Source: Caldithrix sp. (GTDB taxonomy: Bacteria; Zhuqueibacterota; Zhuqueibacteria; Thermofontimicrobiales; Sulfurfontimicrobiaceae). From it: 64,000 nucleotides of DNA. The stretch lies in contig DYKB01000009.1 in NCBI GenBank assembly GCA_020722815.1, forward strand, positions 1 to 64,000, read 5' to 3'. The translations under genes were made by a program, and so were the position numbers. The notes below the pieces were generated by a model that worked only from the letters and a program-made list of their open reading frames with translations, searched no databases and was not told the DNA's origin. The first letter of the stretch is position 1, and each line of letters begins with the position of its first letter. Below are positions 44,693 to 53,692 of this stretch, piece by piece.

Positions 44693-47320
44693 ATGTCCAA
44701 AGCCCCTAAATCGACACCCTTAATGGAACAATATCTGGCCATTAAAGCCCGGTATGAAGATGCCATCCTTTTTTTTCGGATGGGCGATTTCTATGAAATG
44801 TTCTACGAAGACGCCAAAGTTGCTTCTCAGGTATTGGGGATTGCCCTAACTTCACGGGCTCATGGGAAGGCGGCGGATGTTCCCCTGGCCGGTTTTCCAC
44901 ATCATGCCCTGGATGTTTATCTGACAAAAATGATTAAAGCGGGTTATCGGGTGGCAATCTGCGAACAGATCGAAGACCCCAAACTGGCCCAAACCATTGT
45001 CAAACGTGAAGTGCTCGAAGTTATCTCGCCTGGAACGGCTTTATCCGAAAATTTATTAGAAAGCAAACGCAACAACTATCTGATTTCGGTGTATCTGGAA
45101 GAAAAACGCGGTGGTCTGGCGGTAACTGATATTTCAACGGGTGAATTTTTAGCAGCAGAATTTTTGGAAGAAAAGCTACGCGAACAGGTTCGGGCTTTCA
45201 ATCCGGCCGAAGTTCTGGTCTCGGTTGAACAGCAACCCTATCTTCTTCGTCTCATTCCCGAGTTAAAAGATATTACCTTTACCACTCGCGAGGGGTGGAT
45301 TTTTTCTTATGATTACTCTTATGAAAAATTGACAGAACATTTTAATACCCTTTCTTTAAAAGGATTCGGCTGCGATGACCTCCGACCAGGTATCAGTGCC
45401 GCGGGTGGCCTGCTGCATTACCTGAAAGAAAGTAAAAAATCGGATTTGGCCTATATCAACCGCCTGACGCGCTTCGATGATGCCGATTTTTTGATGCTGG
45501 ATGAAACCACCCGTCGGAATCTTGAATTAATCCAGCCTATCATGGCCGGTGGCAATCGACGGGCGACTTTGCTCAACATCCTGGATCAAACCAAAACCGC
45601 CATGGGGGGGCGATTACTGGTCAATTGGCTCCTTCGGCCATTGACGCGATTCAAAATGATTCAGGAACGACTGGACGCCGTTGAAGAGCTGTTTAACCAG
45701 AATGAAATTCGACACAATATCCGCAATATATTAGAAAAAGTGAGCGATTTGGAACGCCTCCTGGCACGAATTTCAACAGGTCGCGCCAATGCACGGGATT
45801 TAATAAACCTGAAAAATACACTCGAAAGTATTCCCCCAATTAAACAAGCTTTAAACGGGATGGAATCGGCACTCCTCGTCGAAATCCGTGCAAATTTACA
45901 GGAAAAATCAGAAATTGTCACTAAAATCAATGAGGCAATTGTCGCTAGTCCGCCCCTCTCATTGACCGAAGGGGGATTAATTAAAAAAGGCTATCATGCA
46001 GAACTGGATGAATTACGTTTAATCTCTGTTTCAGGAAAAGACTGGATTGCCCGGCTTCAAAAAAGTGAGCGCGAAAGGACCGGCATCCCGTCATTAAAAG
46101 TCAATTACAACAAAGTTTTCGGCTATTATATTGAAATTACCAATCCCCACCTGACGAAAGTGCCGCCAAATTATATTCGCAAACAAACTTTAGTCAACGC
46201 TGAACGCTATATCACGCCGGAATTAAAAGAATATGAAGAGAAAGTACTGGGCGCTGAAGAAAAAATAATCGCACTCGAATATGAACTATTCGATGAAATT
46301 CGCCAATTTGTCGCCCAAAGCACTTTAATTCTGCAGGAAAATGCCCGAAATTTCGCTCATCTGGATTGTTTATCGAATCTTGCTGAAATCGCGCGGCAAA
46401 ACGATTACTCCCGTCCGACAATTGATGAAGGGGAAGAAATCATCATTCAGCAAAGCCGGCATCCGGTTATCGAAAAACTGTTGCCGTACGGGGAATCGTT
46501 TGTTTCCAATGATGTCAGGATTAACAATTCAAAAGAGCAGATTCTCATTATCACCGGCCCCAACATGGCTGGAAAATCGACCTATTTACGCCAGATTGGA
46601 CTGCTTGTTCTGATGGCGCAGATGGGAAGTTTTATTCCGGCCAAATCCGCTAAGATAGGTTTGGTCGATAAGATTTTCACCCGGGTAGGCGCATCGGATA
46701 ATCTGGCGGCCGGGGAAAGTACATTTCTCACCGAGATGAATGAAACGGCTAATATTCTCAATAATGCCACCCCGAAAAGCCTCATCTTGCTGGACGAAAT
46801 CGGTCGCGGTACCAGCACCTTCGATGGCCTTTCCATTGCCTGGTCAGTGGCTGAATTTCTGCATAATAATGAAAAAGTGGCGGCCAAAACATTATTTGCC
46901 ACCCATTACCACGAATTGACTGAATTGGAACGAATTCTGAATCGTGTTAAAAATTATAACGTGGCGATTAAAGAGTGGGGTGATAATATTATTTTTCTGC
47001 GAAAAATTGTGGAAGGCGGCTGCGATAATAGCTATGGTATCCATGTGGCCCAACTAGCAGGCTTACCGCCCAAAGTTATCAGTCGTGCCAAAGAGATACT
47101 TTCCAATCTGGAAGCCAATGAATTGACACCCAATGCCATGCCCAGATTGGCCATCAGTCCATCTCACCCCACAAAACATGCGAAAACGCCGCAATTAGAC
47201 CTGTTTGAAAAAGAGGAGAAAAAACTCCGTGAAGAATTGCTCCAAATCGATCCGAATGAGATGACCCCGAAACAGGCATTGGAAAAGCTTTTTGAACTTA
47301 TCAATTTGTTAAAGAATTAA
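44693..47320 (+). CDS. mutS: DNA mismatch repair protein MutS
   Basis: 875 residues, full length. The mismatch-reading FFRMGDFYEMFYEDA (Phe-x-Glu motif in FYEMF) is at the N-terminus. The connector, lever and clamp domains follow, and the ATPase has Walker A ITGPNMAGKSTYLRQ, the signature STFLTEMNETANIL, Walker B LILLDEIGRGTSTFDGL and FATHYHEL. It recognises mispairs and recruits MutL, which is not in the window. The C-terminal tail includes TKHAKTPQLDLFEKEE, similar to the beta-clamp-binding type QLDLF. It is the last gene of the xseA-to-mutS group. Confidence 0.97.
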   Translation: MSKAPKSTPLMEQYLAIKARYEDAILFFRMGDFYEMFYEDAKVASQVLGIALTSRAHGKAADVPLAGFPHHALDVYLTKMIKAGYRVAICEQIEDPKLAQTIVKREVLEVISPGTALSENLLESKRNNYLISVYLEEKRGGLAVTDISTGEFLAAEFLEEKLREQVRAFNPAEVLVSVEQQPYLLRLIPELKDITFTTREGWIFSYDYSYEKLTEHFNTLSLKGFGCDDLRPGISAAGGLLHYLKESKKSDLAYINRLTRFDDADFLMLDETTRRNLELIQPIMAGGNRRATLLNILDQTKTAMGGRLLVNWLLRPLTRFKMIQERLDAVEELFNQNEIRHNIRNILEKVSDLERLLARISTGRANARDLINLKNTLESIPPIKQALNGMESALLVEIRANLQEKSEIVTKINEAIVASPPLSLTEGGLIKKGYHAELDELRLISVSGKDWIARLQKSERERTGIPSLKVNYNKVFGYYIEITNPHLTKVPPNYIRKQTLVNAERYITPELKEYEEKVLGAEEKIIALEYELFDEIRQFVAQSTLILQENARNFAHLDCLSNLAEIARQNDYSRPTIDEGEEIIIQQSRHPVIEKLLPYGESFVSNDVRINNSKEQILIITGPNMAGKSTYLRQIGLLVLMAQMGSFIPAKSAKIGLVDKIFTRVGASDNLAAGESTFLTEMNETANILNNATPKSLILLDEIGRGTSTFDGLSIAWSVAEFLHNNEKVAAKTLFATHYHELTELERILNRVKNYNVAIKEWGDNIIFLRKIVEGGCDNSYGIHVAQLAGLPPKVISRAKEILSNLEANELTPNAMPRLAISPSHPTKHAKTPQLDLFEKEEKKLREELLQIDPNEMTPKQALEKLFELINLLKN

Positions 47321-47624
47321 AAAAATATACATCACATTCATGGTATGATTATTGAATTGTCGCTTAACGATTATGAAATCAATAAATTAAGCCAGATTTC
47401 GGCTTTCAGGTTTCGTTATCGACAATCCATACTTATTTTATCGTAAATTATGGAACTGAATATCCTGTCTGGATGTTTTATTATATTAAGTTTTAAGCCG
47501 AAATAAAAATCGAATCTTATATCAAAAAAGTTTTGAGCGTGTGGAATGAATCAGATGACTTTTCTCGAAAAAAAAAAGACGCCAATTTGAATAATTCGAT
47601 TTTGGATTCACGAAGGAGCCACGA
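47321..47624. other. Intergenic region between mutS and the PorV-like gene
   Basis: About 300 bases, AT-rich, with no supported gene. It contains the heptamer array at 47394-47421 and a ribosome site (AAGGAG) just before the PorV-like start. Confidence 0.6.
47394..47421 (+). repeat. Degenerate heptamer tandem repeat
   Basis: Four 7-base units: AGATTTC, GGCTTTC, AGGTTTC, GTTATCG. Same period as the other heptamer arrays, with a TTTC core. Confidence 0.45.
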
Positions 47625-48620
47625 ATGAAAAAATTTTATATATATGGTTTTATTAGCATCCTGCTTTTTTTGACCTGGCTGGATTTGCACGCTATCACCC
47701 CGGCGAAATATGCGGGTGAATTTATGAGCACCGGCGTTGGCGCCCGCGCGCTGGGAATGGGAGGAGCGCACGTCGCTATTGGAACCGATGTAACCGCTGG
47801 TTATTGGAATCCTGCCGGATTAATCGGTGTCAAATTTCCTCAACTTGTTCTCATGCATTCCAGTCGTTTTAATGGCATTGTGAAGTATGACTATGGGGCA
47901 ATCGCCCTTCCTTTTCAGAATCATCAGGCATTGGCAATTAGTCTGATTCGACTGGGAGTGGATGATATTCCCGTAACGAGTTTGGCGAATCCCGATTTGC
48001 CACTGGGTGGTGACAATCGACCATATATTGCAAAAATGGTAAGTGACGCTGAATATGCCTTCTATTTCTCCTATGCCCGTGCCGTTGTTGGGCAGTTTTC
48101 TTATGGTGTGAATTTAAAATTAGTTCATAAAACGGTTGGTGACAATTCGGCCTGGGGGCTTGGTTTTGATATTGGTATTTTAATGAACCCGTGGTCGGAT
48201 TTATTATTTGGTATCAATTTACAGGATGCAACCACCACCTTGGTTGCCTGGGATACGCGCCGAAATGAACTGATTACACCAACCTTAAAGTTTGGTATTG
48301 CCTATCCCCTCTGGATGAAATTATTGTCAAGTAAAATAGTACCCGTAGTAGACCTCGATGTTCGTTTTGAAAATCGTCGTTCTGCGGCGCAGGGGAATCT
48401 GGGGCCAATCAGTTTTGATTCACATTTAGGTCTGGAATATAATTTTCTCCAATCGGTTGCACTACGAGTTGGTTCTGATACCGGTTTTTTCACTGTTGGT
48501 ACTGGCATAAAGCTTCCGCAATTACAAATCGATTACGCCTTCATGAAACATGATTTAGGCAATACTCATCGAATTTCGGTGCGAATTTCGATTGAGAAAG
48601 AAAAATTACGGCAGAGATAA
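47625..48620 (+). CDS. PorV/PorQ family outer-membrane barrel protein
   Basis: 331 residues with a signal peptide (MKKFYIYGFISILLFLTWLDLHA). The first mature residues hold the family signature FMSTGVGARALGMGGAHVA and YWNPAGL, followed by alternating amphipathic strands ending in an aromatic-poor strand HRISVRISIE. PorV in Bacteroidota is the outer-membrane shuttle of the type IX secretion system, but the wider family includes barrels with no link to it. No other type IX component is in the window, so the role is open. The ribosome site AAGGAG precedes the ATG. It is monocistronic by position. Confidence 0.85.
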   Translation: MKKFYIYGFISILLFLTWLDLHAITPAKYAGEFMSTGVGARALGMGGAHVAIGTDVTAGYWNPAGLIGVKFPQLVLMHSSRFNGIVKYDYGAIALPFQNHQALAISLIRLGVDDIPVTSLANPDLPLGGDNRPYIAKMVSDAEYAFYFSYARAVVGQFSYGVNLKLVHKTVGDNSAWGLGFDIGILMNPWSDLLFGINLQDATTTLVAWDTRRNELITPTLKFGIAYPLWMKLLSSKIVPVVDLDVRFENRRSAAQGNLGPISFDSHLGLEYNFLQSVALRVGSDTGFFTVGTGIKLPQLQIDYAFMKHDLGNTHRISVRISIEKEKLRQR

Positions 48621-49208
48621 AAAACTATCATTTATTTCTGAGTCTGATTCTACTGAATTATTTCTCCTCGAAAATATAATATACGTGACGAATCCTGAAT
48701 GATGATTCACTACACCTGGTAACAAAAAAGCTTCGAGTAACCAGGAATAGCTTATTTTTCTAAAATTCTGATCGGGAATCTTTAAATAAGTGCCGTAACG
48801 GTAAATTTACCTGGTGAATTTAGCAAAATCGAATTTTAATGAAAGTGAGCAAAAATCAAATAATTGCAAAAAAAATTAAAATTTCAATTGACAATTTCAA
48901 AAAAAATTACTATACTTTAAGTCAAATATTATGTTTAACTTACTCTAATTTATTCAGGCCAGGAACCTGATTTTCCCAAATGCCGAATAAATCCAGAAAT
49001 TTCCTTTTTTTCGGCTTAAGAGGCATCAGGATGAGATTATGTCAGGAAGACAAAGCAGGATAGGTGCTTTTCCGGAATTTGTTCATTCAATAATTTTGAT
49101 AGGGAGATTAAAGTTAAGTTGAAGATAAAAAATCAGGTTCAATCAACTATGGTGGAATTCAATCACCTAAATTCAATACCGATTTATTAAAAAAAAGAAG
49201 CCACAACG
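48621..49208. other. Long leader and intergenic region before yicC
   Basis: 588 bases without a supported gene. It holds a weak hairpin (CCTGGT/ACCAGG, 48715-48745), the promoter at 48888-48916 and then about 285 bases of leader. The leader contains a GCCGAA/TTCGGC hairpin (about 48981-49014). A structured leader or a small RNA is possible; nothing matches a riboswitch I know. Confidence 0.5.
48888..48916 (+). promoter_or_regulatory. Putative strong promoter for the yicC-remA-gmk operon
   Basis: TTGACA at 48888-48893, a 17-base A-rich spacer and TATACT at 48911-48916. It is the closest match to the general sigma-70 consensus in the window. Confidence 0.65.
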
Positions 49209-50090
49209 ATGATTTTAAGCATGACAGGATACGGCCGTGGTGAAGTCAATAAAAGCGGAATGGAGATAATAGCTGAGGCGCGATCACTTAACAATCGGTT
49301 TTTAGAGTTATCCATCCGGTTTCCGAAAGATTACTCCAAATTAGAGCCGGAGATAAAAGAAATAGTCAAGCGTTACGCCTCGCGTGGGCGAATTAACCTG
49401 GCAATCACACTGAAGAGTGATTTGGAATTACCGTCAAATTCGTACCGAATCGATTCAGTCCTTGCGCAGAAATACTTAAAAATGTTTCGCGCGGTTATTG
49501 CTGAAAATCAGTTATCCCCGGAAATCAAGCTTTCGGATCTGATAGGTCTGCCGCATGTTTGGGTTCAGGCAGATGAAGCTGCTAACCTGGACGATATCTG
49601 GCCACTTTTAAAAGAGGCGATTGAATTATCACTGGAAGACCTGTATGCCATGCGAAAAAAGGAAGGAGAGGAATTAGCCCATGATTTACGGCAACGTTTG
49701 GTACTGCTGGAAAAAAATCTTGATGAAATTGAACAAATTTCAAAGCAGCAGTCCGCAATCGAATTTAAAAAGATGAATGAACGGCTTCAAAACCTCATTC
49801 CCTCCGAAAAAATTGAGCCAGGACGATTGGAAATGGAAATTGCCATGCTGGCAGATCGGGTGGATGTTACCGAGGAATGTATCCGTTTTCGCAGTCATAC
49901 AAAAATATTTCTGGAAACTATGGATGGAACTGAACCGGGCGGAAGACGGTTAAATTTTGTCTTGCAGGAGATGAATCGCGAGGCAAACACTATCGGGGCA
50001 AAAGCAAACAACGCAGAAATTGCGCGCCTCGTTATTCAAATAAAAGAAGAACTCGAAAAAATTCGGGAACAGGTTCAAAATATTGAATAA
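49209..50090 (+). CDS. YicC/YloC family endoribonuclease
   Basis: 293 residues, normal length. The N-terminus MTGYGRGEV and SLNNRFLELSIRFPKD are the family signature; the C-terminal DUF1732 region has EIAMLADRVDVTEECIRFRSH and GRRLNFVLQEMNREANTIGAK. E. coli YicC and B. subtilis YloC cleave RNA as homohexamers. The gene starts the group yicC-remA-gmk-rpoZ-coaBC, the same order as in Bacillota. Confidence 0.93.
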   Translation: MILSMTGYGRGEVNKSGMEIIAEARSLNNRFLELSIRFPKDYSKLEPEIKEIVKRYASRGRINLAITLKSDLELPSNSYRIDSVLAQKYLKMFRAVIAENQLSPEIKLSDLIGLPHVWVQADEAANLDDIWPLLKEAIELSLEDLYAMRKKEGEELAHDLRQRLVLLEKNLDEIEQISKQQSAIEFKKMNERLQNLIPSEKIEPGRLEMEIAMLADRVDVTEECIRFRSHTKIFLETMDGTEPGGRRLNFVLQEMNREANTIGAKANNAEIARLVIQIKEELEKIREQVQNIE

Positions 50091-50270
50091 CGGGTGACAG
50101 GGGGAATCGAATATATTTTTATCAAGTCGCTGACTAAAAAATTTTTGCAGGGTTTACGCATCCTATTCAAGTGTCAATCACTGGCTTCAGGGGGAAAAAT
50201 GATGGCGTGACCAGTGCAATCATTTATTAAACAACAAAGAAATTTATAACTTAAAGAATGGAAACTGACA

Positions 50271-50510
50271 ATGATAAGTGTTGGATATAAAAATTATATC
50301 GCCCTGGATCGCATTGTTGCGGTCATTTCGCCAGATTCGCGACCAATTAAAAATTTGATGAATACAGCTCGTGAGCAAGGCCATCTCGTCGATGCAACAA
50401 TGGGCAAAAAAACGAAGGCAGTTTTGGTTACCGATAGCAATCAAGTGATTCTCTCAGCAAATTCAACCGAAACCATTATTCATCGAATTCAAAATTATCG
50501 CAAAAGTTAA
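50271..50510 (+). CDS. remA: RemA family (DUF370) regulatory protein
   Basis: 79 residues. VGYKNYIALDRIVAVISPDSRPIKNLMNTA and VDATMGKKTKAVLVTDSNQVILSA follow the DUF370/RemA pattern throughout. In Bacillus subtilis RemA is a DNA-binding activator of biofilm-matrix genes and forms ring-like oligomers. Outside Bacillota the gene is often found before gmk with no known target. Here it lies between yicC and gmk, so the name is by family, not by demonstrated function. Confidence 0.9.
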   Translation: MISVGYKNYIALDRIVAVISPDSRPIKNLMNTAREQGHLVDATMGKKTKAVLVTDSNQVILSANSTETIIHRIQNYRKS

Positions 50511-50591
50511 TCGCCGGAACAAAGCTTTCAATATACTATTCTGAGTGGAAAAGCGATCACACTATTTGAATTCGTAAATTTCGGATATTCT

Positions 50592-51188
50592 ATGGCTGGA
50601 TTACTGATTGTACTTTCTGCTCCATCCGGGGCAGGAAAAACGACGATTATTGATTATTTAATAAAAAATTATCCTGATGAATTTTGTTACTCTGTTTCAG
50701 CAACCACTCGGAAACCCCGACCTGGTGAAATTAATGGTTGTGACTATTTTTTTCTAAGCGAGGAAGAATTCAAAAAAAAAATAGCGCACAATGAATTTAT
50801 TGAATGGGAAATTGTTCACGAAAATTACTATGGGACTTTAACATCCCAGGTTGAACCGTTACTTGAAGCCGGCAAAAAAATCATATTTGATATCGATGTC
50901 AAAGGCGGATTGAAAATTAAGGCGGCCTATCCTTCGAATTCGATATTAATATTTATTACCGCCCCTTCAATTGATGTAATTGTCGACCGGCTCAGAAAAC
51001 GTGGTACGGAAAACGATATCGAGATTAAAAAACGAATCGCGCGCTATGCGATTGAACTTGAGCAATCAAAATATTTTGATTTTATTGTGATAAATGAAAC
51101 AGTCGAAAAAGCGGTTGATCAGATTAGGGAAATTATTCGGACTTATAAAAAAGAATCGGGCAAAATTACCAAGCGTGAAATAAACTAA
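50592..51188 (+). CDS. gmk: Guanylate kinase
   Basis: 198 residues. P-loop SAPSGAGKTTII, the GMP-binding SVSATTRKPRPGEINGCDYFFLSEEEF, and FDIDVKGGLKIK are all conserved. It phosphorylates GMP to GDP. The ATG follows remA by 81 bases and precedes rpoZ by about 67; the order gmk-rpoZ is widely conserved. Confidence 0.97.
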   Translation: MAGLLIVLSAPSGAGKTTIIDYLIKNYPDEFCYSVSATTRKPRPGEINGCDYFFLSEEEFKKKIAHNEFIEWEIVHENYYGTLTSQVEPLLEAGKKIIFDIDVKGGLKIKAAYPSNSILIFITAPSIDVIVDRLRKRGTENDIEIKKRIARYAIELEQSKYFDFIVINETVEKAVDQIREIIRTYKKESGKITKREIN

Positions 51189-51255
51189 TTCTCAATAAAA
51201 GCTTGATATAATGGAACATGACTTTAACAGAATAAATTATTAAGAGGTGTATTGT

Positions 51256-51549
51256 ATGATTCAGACGCTGTCATTAAGTGAGTTACTTAAAAGAACGAAC
51301 AATATTTATGAATCCATTATCATTATTGCAAAACGTGCTCGTCAAATTAATGAAGAACAGAAAAAATTATTGGATACTGAAATCAATGAAGAAGAACCAA
51401 TCGATGAAAATTATTTTGAAGAAGATATTGATAAAATAAAATTAGATCGTCAGAAACGTGAACCATCGACCAAACCGACTACCATCGCATTGAACGAATT
51501 TTTAAACGGTAAGCTGACATTCCATTATAATCAGGGGACGAATAAATAG
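51256..51549 (+). CDS. rpoZ: RNA polymerase omega subunit
   Basis: 97 residues. The core NIYESIIIIAKRARQINEEQ corresponds to the omega segment that clamps the beta-prime C-terminus; it is followed by an acidic linker (EINEEEPIDENYFEED) and TIALNEFLNGKLTFHY. The ATG at 51256 has AAGAGGTG upstream; an in-frame GTG at 51247 overlaps that ribosome site. Position directly after gmk and three bases before coaBC supports the call. Confidence 0.9.
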   Translation: MIQTLSLSELLKRTNNIYESIIIIAKRARQINEEQKKLLDTEINEEEPIDENYFEEDIDKIKLDRQKREPSTKPTTIALNEFLNGKLTFHYNQGTNK

Positions 51550-51552
51550 TCC

Positions 51553-52785
51553 ATGCATGGCTATCTAAAGGGGAAAAAGATATTAATTGGCGTGAGTGGT
51601 GGCATCGCCGCCTACAAGGTTTGTGAAATTATTCGTGATTTAACAAAATCAGGCGCCCGGTGTCGGGTCGTCATGACCAGCGCTGCCACCAAATTTATCA
51701 CGCCCCTAACCCTGGAAACCCTTTCAGAAGCCCCGGTTCTTTGTGAATTATTTCCAGAAACTTCCCGGTCTGATGTGATTCATATCGAAGCGGCGCGTTG
51801 GCCAGATATGATTTTGCTCTGTCCCGCAACGGCGAATCTGATCGGTAAAATTGCCCATGGAATTGCCGATAATTTACTTACCTGTATTTGTATGGCAACG
51901 CAAGCGCCGATTCTGTTCTGTCCTGCCATGAATACCCAAATGTACTTAAATCCCATTGTGCAGGATAACCTGAAAAAACTCAGGCAGTTTAATTATCGAT
52001 TTATCGAACCAGCCACCGGGAATCTGGCCTGTCATGAAACAGGTATCGGTCGATTAGCTGAAAAAGAAGATATTCTGAAAAGCATGGTACAGGTCCTTTA
52101 TGCCTCAAATAAATTGAAGGGGATAAAAATATTAGTAACCGCCGGACGAACTGAAGAAAATTTGGATCCGGTACGTTTTTTGACAAATCGTTCTTCGGGA
52201 AAAATGGGATTTGCACTGGCGGAAGTCGCCGCGTTACATGGCGCTGAAGTTACTTTAATAAGTGGGCCAAATAACTTAAAACCACCGCCAGGCATCAAAC
52301 AAATTCGCATTAACTCGGCTGCCGAAATGGCGGTGCAGGTTTTTCAGATTGCAGCAGCGCAACAAATTATAATCATGGCAGCCGCGGTGGCAGATTTTCG
52401 ACCAAAAATTATTTCGCCGACGAAGATTAAAAAGAAAACAAATTTATTAAAAATTGAATTCGAACAAACTGTCGATATTCTGGCAACATTGGGTCAGCGA
52501 AAAGGAAACCAGTTGTTGGTTGGATTTGCGCTGGAGACCGATAATCAGCAAAAAAATGCCATTCAAAAATTAAAAGAAAAGCATCTCGATTTGATTGTTC
52601 TGAATGATCCCCAAATTGCCGGGGCCGGATTTGATACCGATACAAATCAGGTAACACTGATTGATAAAAACGAAAATATATTAGAAATTTCCTTAACGTC
52701 CAAATTTGAAGTCGCCCAAAAAATATTTGATAAAATCATCGAAATGTCGAACTCTTCCCGCGACCTCACCCCCGAAATTGGATGA
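51553..52785 (+). CDS. coaBC: Bifunctional phosphopantothenoylcysteine synthase/decarboxylase
   Basis: 410 residues. The N-terminal flavin-dependent decarboxylase (CoaC) has GVSGGIAAYKVCEIIRDL, HIEAARWPDMILLCPATANLIGKIAHGIADNLL and PAMNTQMYLNP. The C-terminal synthase (CoaB) begins ILVTAGRTEENLDPVRFLTNRSSGKMG and contains AAAVADFRP and KLKEKHLDLIVLND. Together they make 4'-phosphopantetheine on the way to coenzyme A. The start lies three bases after rpoZ, so it is tightly co-transcribed. Confidence 0.95.
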   Translation: MHGYLKGKKILIGVSGGIAAYKVCEIIRDLTKSGARCRVVMTSAATKFITPLTLETLSEAPVLCELFPETSRSDVIHIEAARWPDMILLCPATANLIGKIAHGIADNLLTCICMATQAPILFCPAMNTQMYLNPIVQDNLKKLRQFNYRFIEPATGNLACHETGIGRLAEKEDILKSMVQVLYASNKLKGIKILVTAGRTEENLDPVRFLTNRSSGKMGFALAEVAALHGAEVTLISGPNNLKPPPGIKQIRINSAAEMAVQVFQIAAAQQIIIMAAAVADFRPKIISPTKIKKKTNLLKIEFEQTVDILATLGQRKGNQLLVGFALETDNQQKNAIQKLKEKHLDLIVLNDPQIAGAGFDTDTNQVTLIDKNENILEISLTSKFEVAQKIFDKIIEMSNSSRDLTPEIG

Positions 52786-52817
52786 TAAACGGAAGATAGA
52801 ATATAGAGGAGCGTTCA

Positions 52818-53501
52818 ATGCATCACCAACAGGCCGAATTAAATACTTTGTTAGAGCAAACAAAACAGTATCTTCGGCAACAAGTGGATCTGTATGGTGA
52901 TGATTTCTTCATTTCGATGAAGCCGGAAAAGCCGAATCCACCGGTACAAAATATTAATTCTTTAGAACAAACCGTAAAAAATTGTCAAAAATGTTCGCTT
53001 TTTGCAACGCGACGAAACGTAGTTTTTGGTTCCGGAGATCCTCACGCTAAGCTGTTAATAATCAGTAGGATGCCAGACAAGCTGGAGGATGCAAAAGGGG
53101 CGCCTTTTACCGGCGAAGTGGGCGAATTGCTGGATAAAATTCTCGGAGCGATTCAGTTTTCACGGGATGAGGTGTATATTACTCATATTTTGAAATGTAA
53201 ACCACCTGAAATTACCGAAAATCTTAAACAATATTATTCCGTCTGTAAAGAATATCTCTGGCAGCAAATCGCCCTGATACGCCCACGAATTATTTTAGCC
53301 CTGGGTCAACAGACAGCCCAGGTGTTGTTGGAGGTTGATGACCCGATCTCTCAATTACGGGGAAAAGTCCACCAATTAAAAGGGATAGATCTAATTGTGA
53401 CATATCATCCGGCAACCCTGATTAAGCAGCCTGAATTTAAACGAGCAGCCTGGGAAGATGTCAAATTACTCCGGCAACGATATGACACCTTATTAAAATA
53501 A
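52818..53501 (+). CDS. Family-4-like uracil-DNA glycosylase with altered active-site loop
   Basis: 227 residues. Four cysteines, C56, C59, C127 and C143, have the spacing of the iron-sulfur ligands in Thermus family-4 enzymes. The GAPF segment, KCKPPEITEN, and the HPA motif in TYHPATL (H197) are also typical. The first active-site motif, normally GEAPG followed by x-x-E-D, is here S83-R-M-P-D then KLED, so the invariant GE pair is replaced by SR. This may change or abolish uracil excision. An N-terminal extension of about 50 residues is helical. GAGGAG precedes the ATG. It follows coaBC by 32 bases and precedes dnaB, so a role in DNA maintenance is likely. Confidence 0.85.
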   Translation: MHHQQAELNTLLEQTKQYLRQQVDLYGDDFFISMKPEKPNPPVQNINSLEQTVKNCQKCSLFATRRNVVFGSGDPHAKLLIISRMPDKLEDAKGAPFTGEVGELLDKILGAIQFSRDEVYITHILKCKPPEITENLKQYYSVCKEYLWQQIALIRPRIILALGQQTAQVLLEVDDPISQLRGKVHQLKGIDLIVTYHPATLIKQPEFKRAAWEDVKLLRQRYDTLLK

Positions 53502-53692
53502 AGATGGTTCTGTTATTTAATTACAAAATATAAAATTTAAGGTTAATTACTTCAATATCATCAACGTAATAGCCTGAATTAACTTTGTTCATAAATAACT
53601 TGAAGACCGTGGATGTCAATAAATATTGAAAACTCATGTTATCTGAGAGATATAAACCCTTGATTATCTTTTTTTTTGAACCAGAATAAATC

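Noticed and set aside
47625..48620. Evidence for a type IX secretion system
   Set aside because: A PorV/PorQ-like barrel alone is not enough; no PorK, PorL, PorM, PorN, SprA or C-terminal sorting domains were seen in the window.
50161..50218. CACTGG/CCAGTG inverted pair before remA
   Set aside because: The stem is only six pairs with a loop of about 28 bases, expected by chance in this much intergenic DNA.
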